Positions 27,695-27,990 of a DNA stretch of 27,990 nucleotides are shown in pieces (position 1 is the stretch's first letter; each line of letters begins with the position of its first letter). Source of the DNA: a virus; IMG/VR virus record IMGVR_UViG_3300037242_000077, positions 1-27,990 of that record; one strand, 5' to 3'. The notes under the pieces were generated by a model that worked only from the letters and a program-made list of their open reading frames with translations, was not told the DNA's origin and made no database searches. A program made the position numbers and the translations under genes.

Positions 27695-27990
27695 CCTGGT
27701 CCTCGAGCGCATCACGGCTCCCAAGCCGGTCGGCGCGTACCTGCACTCGCTCCCCTGGCCTGACGGACTTGCGCCCAGACCGTCGACCGTGACCTACCCC
27801 GCGAACGCATCGCTGCCCAAGGCCGAGGTGCTCATCGTCACCTACACCACGGCCGAGAGCCACGCTCTCGCGGACACCCTGACGCCCGGCCACCAGGCCG
27901 AGGACTGGAACCGGTACACCAAGAACTGGGCGCAGTTCGAGAAGCACCTGACCGAGCGCTCGCCGGCCAAGTTCTCGCGCTGCCTAGCCT
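27687..27990 (+). CDS. Nucleoside-phosphorylase-like protein, 3' end outside window
   Basis: 101 codons to the window edge, from TTG 27687 with GGGAG 8 nt upstream, overlapping the previous gene by 8 nt. PKAEVLIVTYTTAESHALAD, then TPGH ... WNRYTKNWAQFEKHL ... RSPAKFSRCLA, matches from memory the N-terminal part of actinobacterial proteins annotated as nucleoside-phosphorylase-like (VVTWTTDEGHALSRVLTPG pattern). The active-site region would be beyond the edge. It looks like accessory cargo after the tail genes rather than a virion part. Confidence 0.5.
   Translation, partial: MDDLVLERITAPKPVGAYLHSLPWPDGLAPRPSTVTYPANASLPKAEVLIVTYTTAESHALADTLTPGHQAEDWNRYTKNWAQFEKHLTERSPAKFSRCLA

Overview
This window is one dense block of a tailed double-stranded DNA bacteriophage genome, or of a prophage. 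It is GC-rich, GTG and TTG starts are common, and nearly every gene lies on the + strand, joined by 1-14 nt overlaps (ATGA, GTGA, TTGA). The gene families (PRQNGKT-type large terminase, HK97-type portal, protease and capsid, chaperone-style frameshift, long tape measure, no sheath gene) indicate a siphovirus. Composition and protein style resemble phages of high-GC Gram-positive bacteria (Actinomycetota) or Chloroflexota; the sequence does not fix the host. No integrase, endolysin, tRNA or clear host gene is visible, so lifestyle cannot be decided.

Layout. 1-2.5 kb: recombination and replication genes (Rad52-like annealing protein with a zinc ribbon, a replication-organiser-like protein, a cut-short ParB-like ORF). 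2.5-4.3 kb: a coupled two-gene cassette, a small His-rich protein followed by a DUF6745-like protein with 40 QLxx tetrapeptides from a nearly perfect 12-nt repeat array. 4.3-9.5 kb: a modular early region of very small, often Cys-rich proteins, an HNH-like protein, an MT-A70 adenine methyltransferase, a DUF616-type glycosyltransferase and a secreted protein. Some genes here are bounded by repeated ribosome-binding or start modules (41-bp and 22-bp direct repeats), as if swapped in and out. 9.5-12 kb: HNH protein with a degenerate P-loop domain, a candidate cos/promoter gap, small and large terminase. 12-16.1 kb: portal, protease, capsid, then a UUCG-loop terminator. 16.3-20 kb: a head protein, an unusual double glycosyltransferase inside the structural operon, connector and tail-completion proteins, tail tube. 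20.4-25.9 kb: tail assembly chaperones with a -1 frameshift site, a gp10-like protein, tape measure and a fused minor tail/hub protein. 25.9-26.84 kb: a tail fibre gene followed by an inverted, promoterless alternative fibre tip. 26.86-27.99 kb: two small membrane proteins and the start of a nucleoside-phosphorylase-like gene.

The strongest unusual signal is at 26354-26837. Two inverted 33-bp repeats lie inside the fibre gene and at the far end of a silent copy of its C-terminus; inversion between them would replace the last ~68 residues of the fibre in frame. This is the layout of a compact tail-fibre phase-variation switch, though no invertase is present in the window. The second strongest signal is the 12-nt repeat array of the DUF6745 cassette, in which 39 of 40 repeat units differ at only two nucleotide positions.
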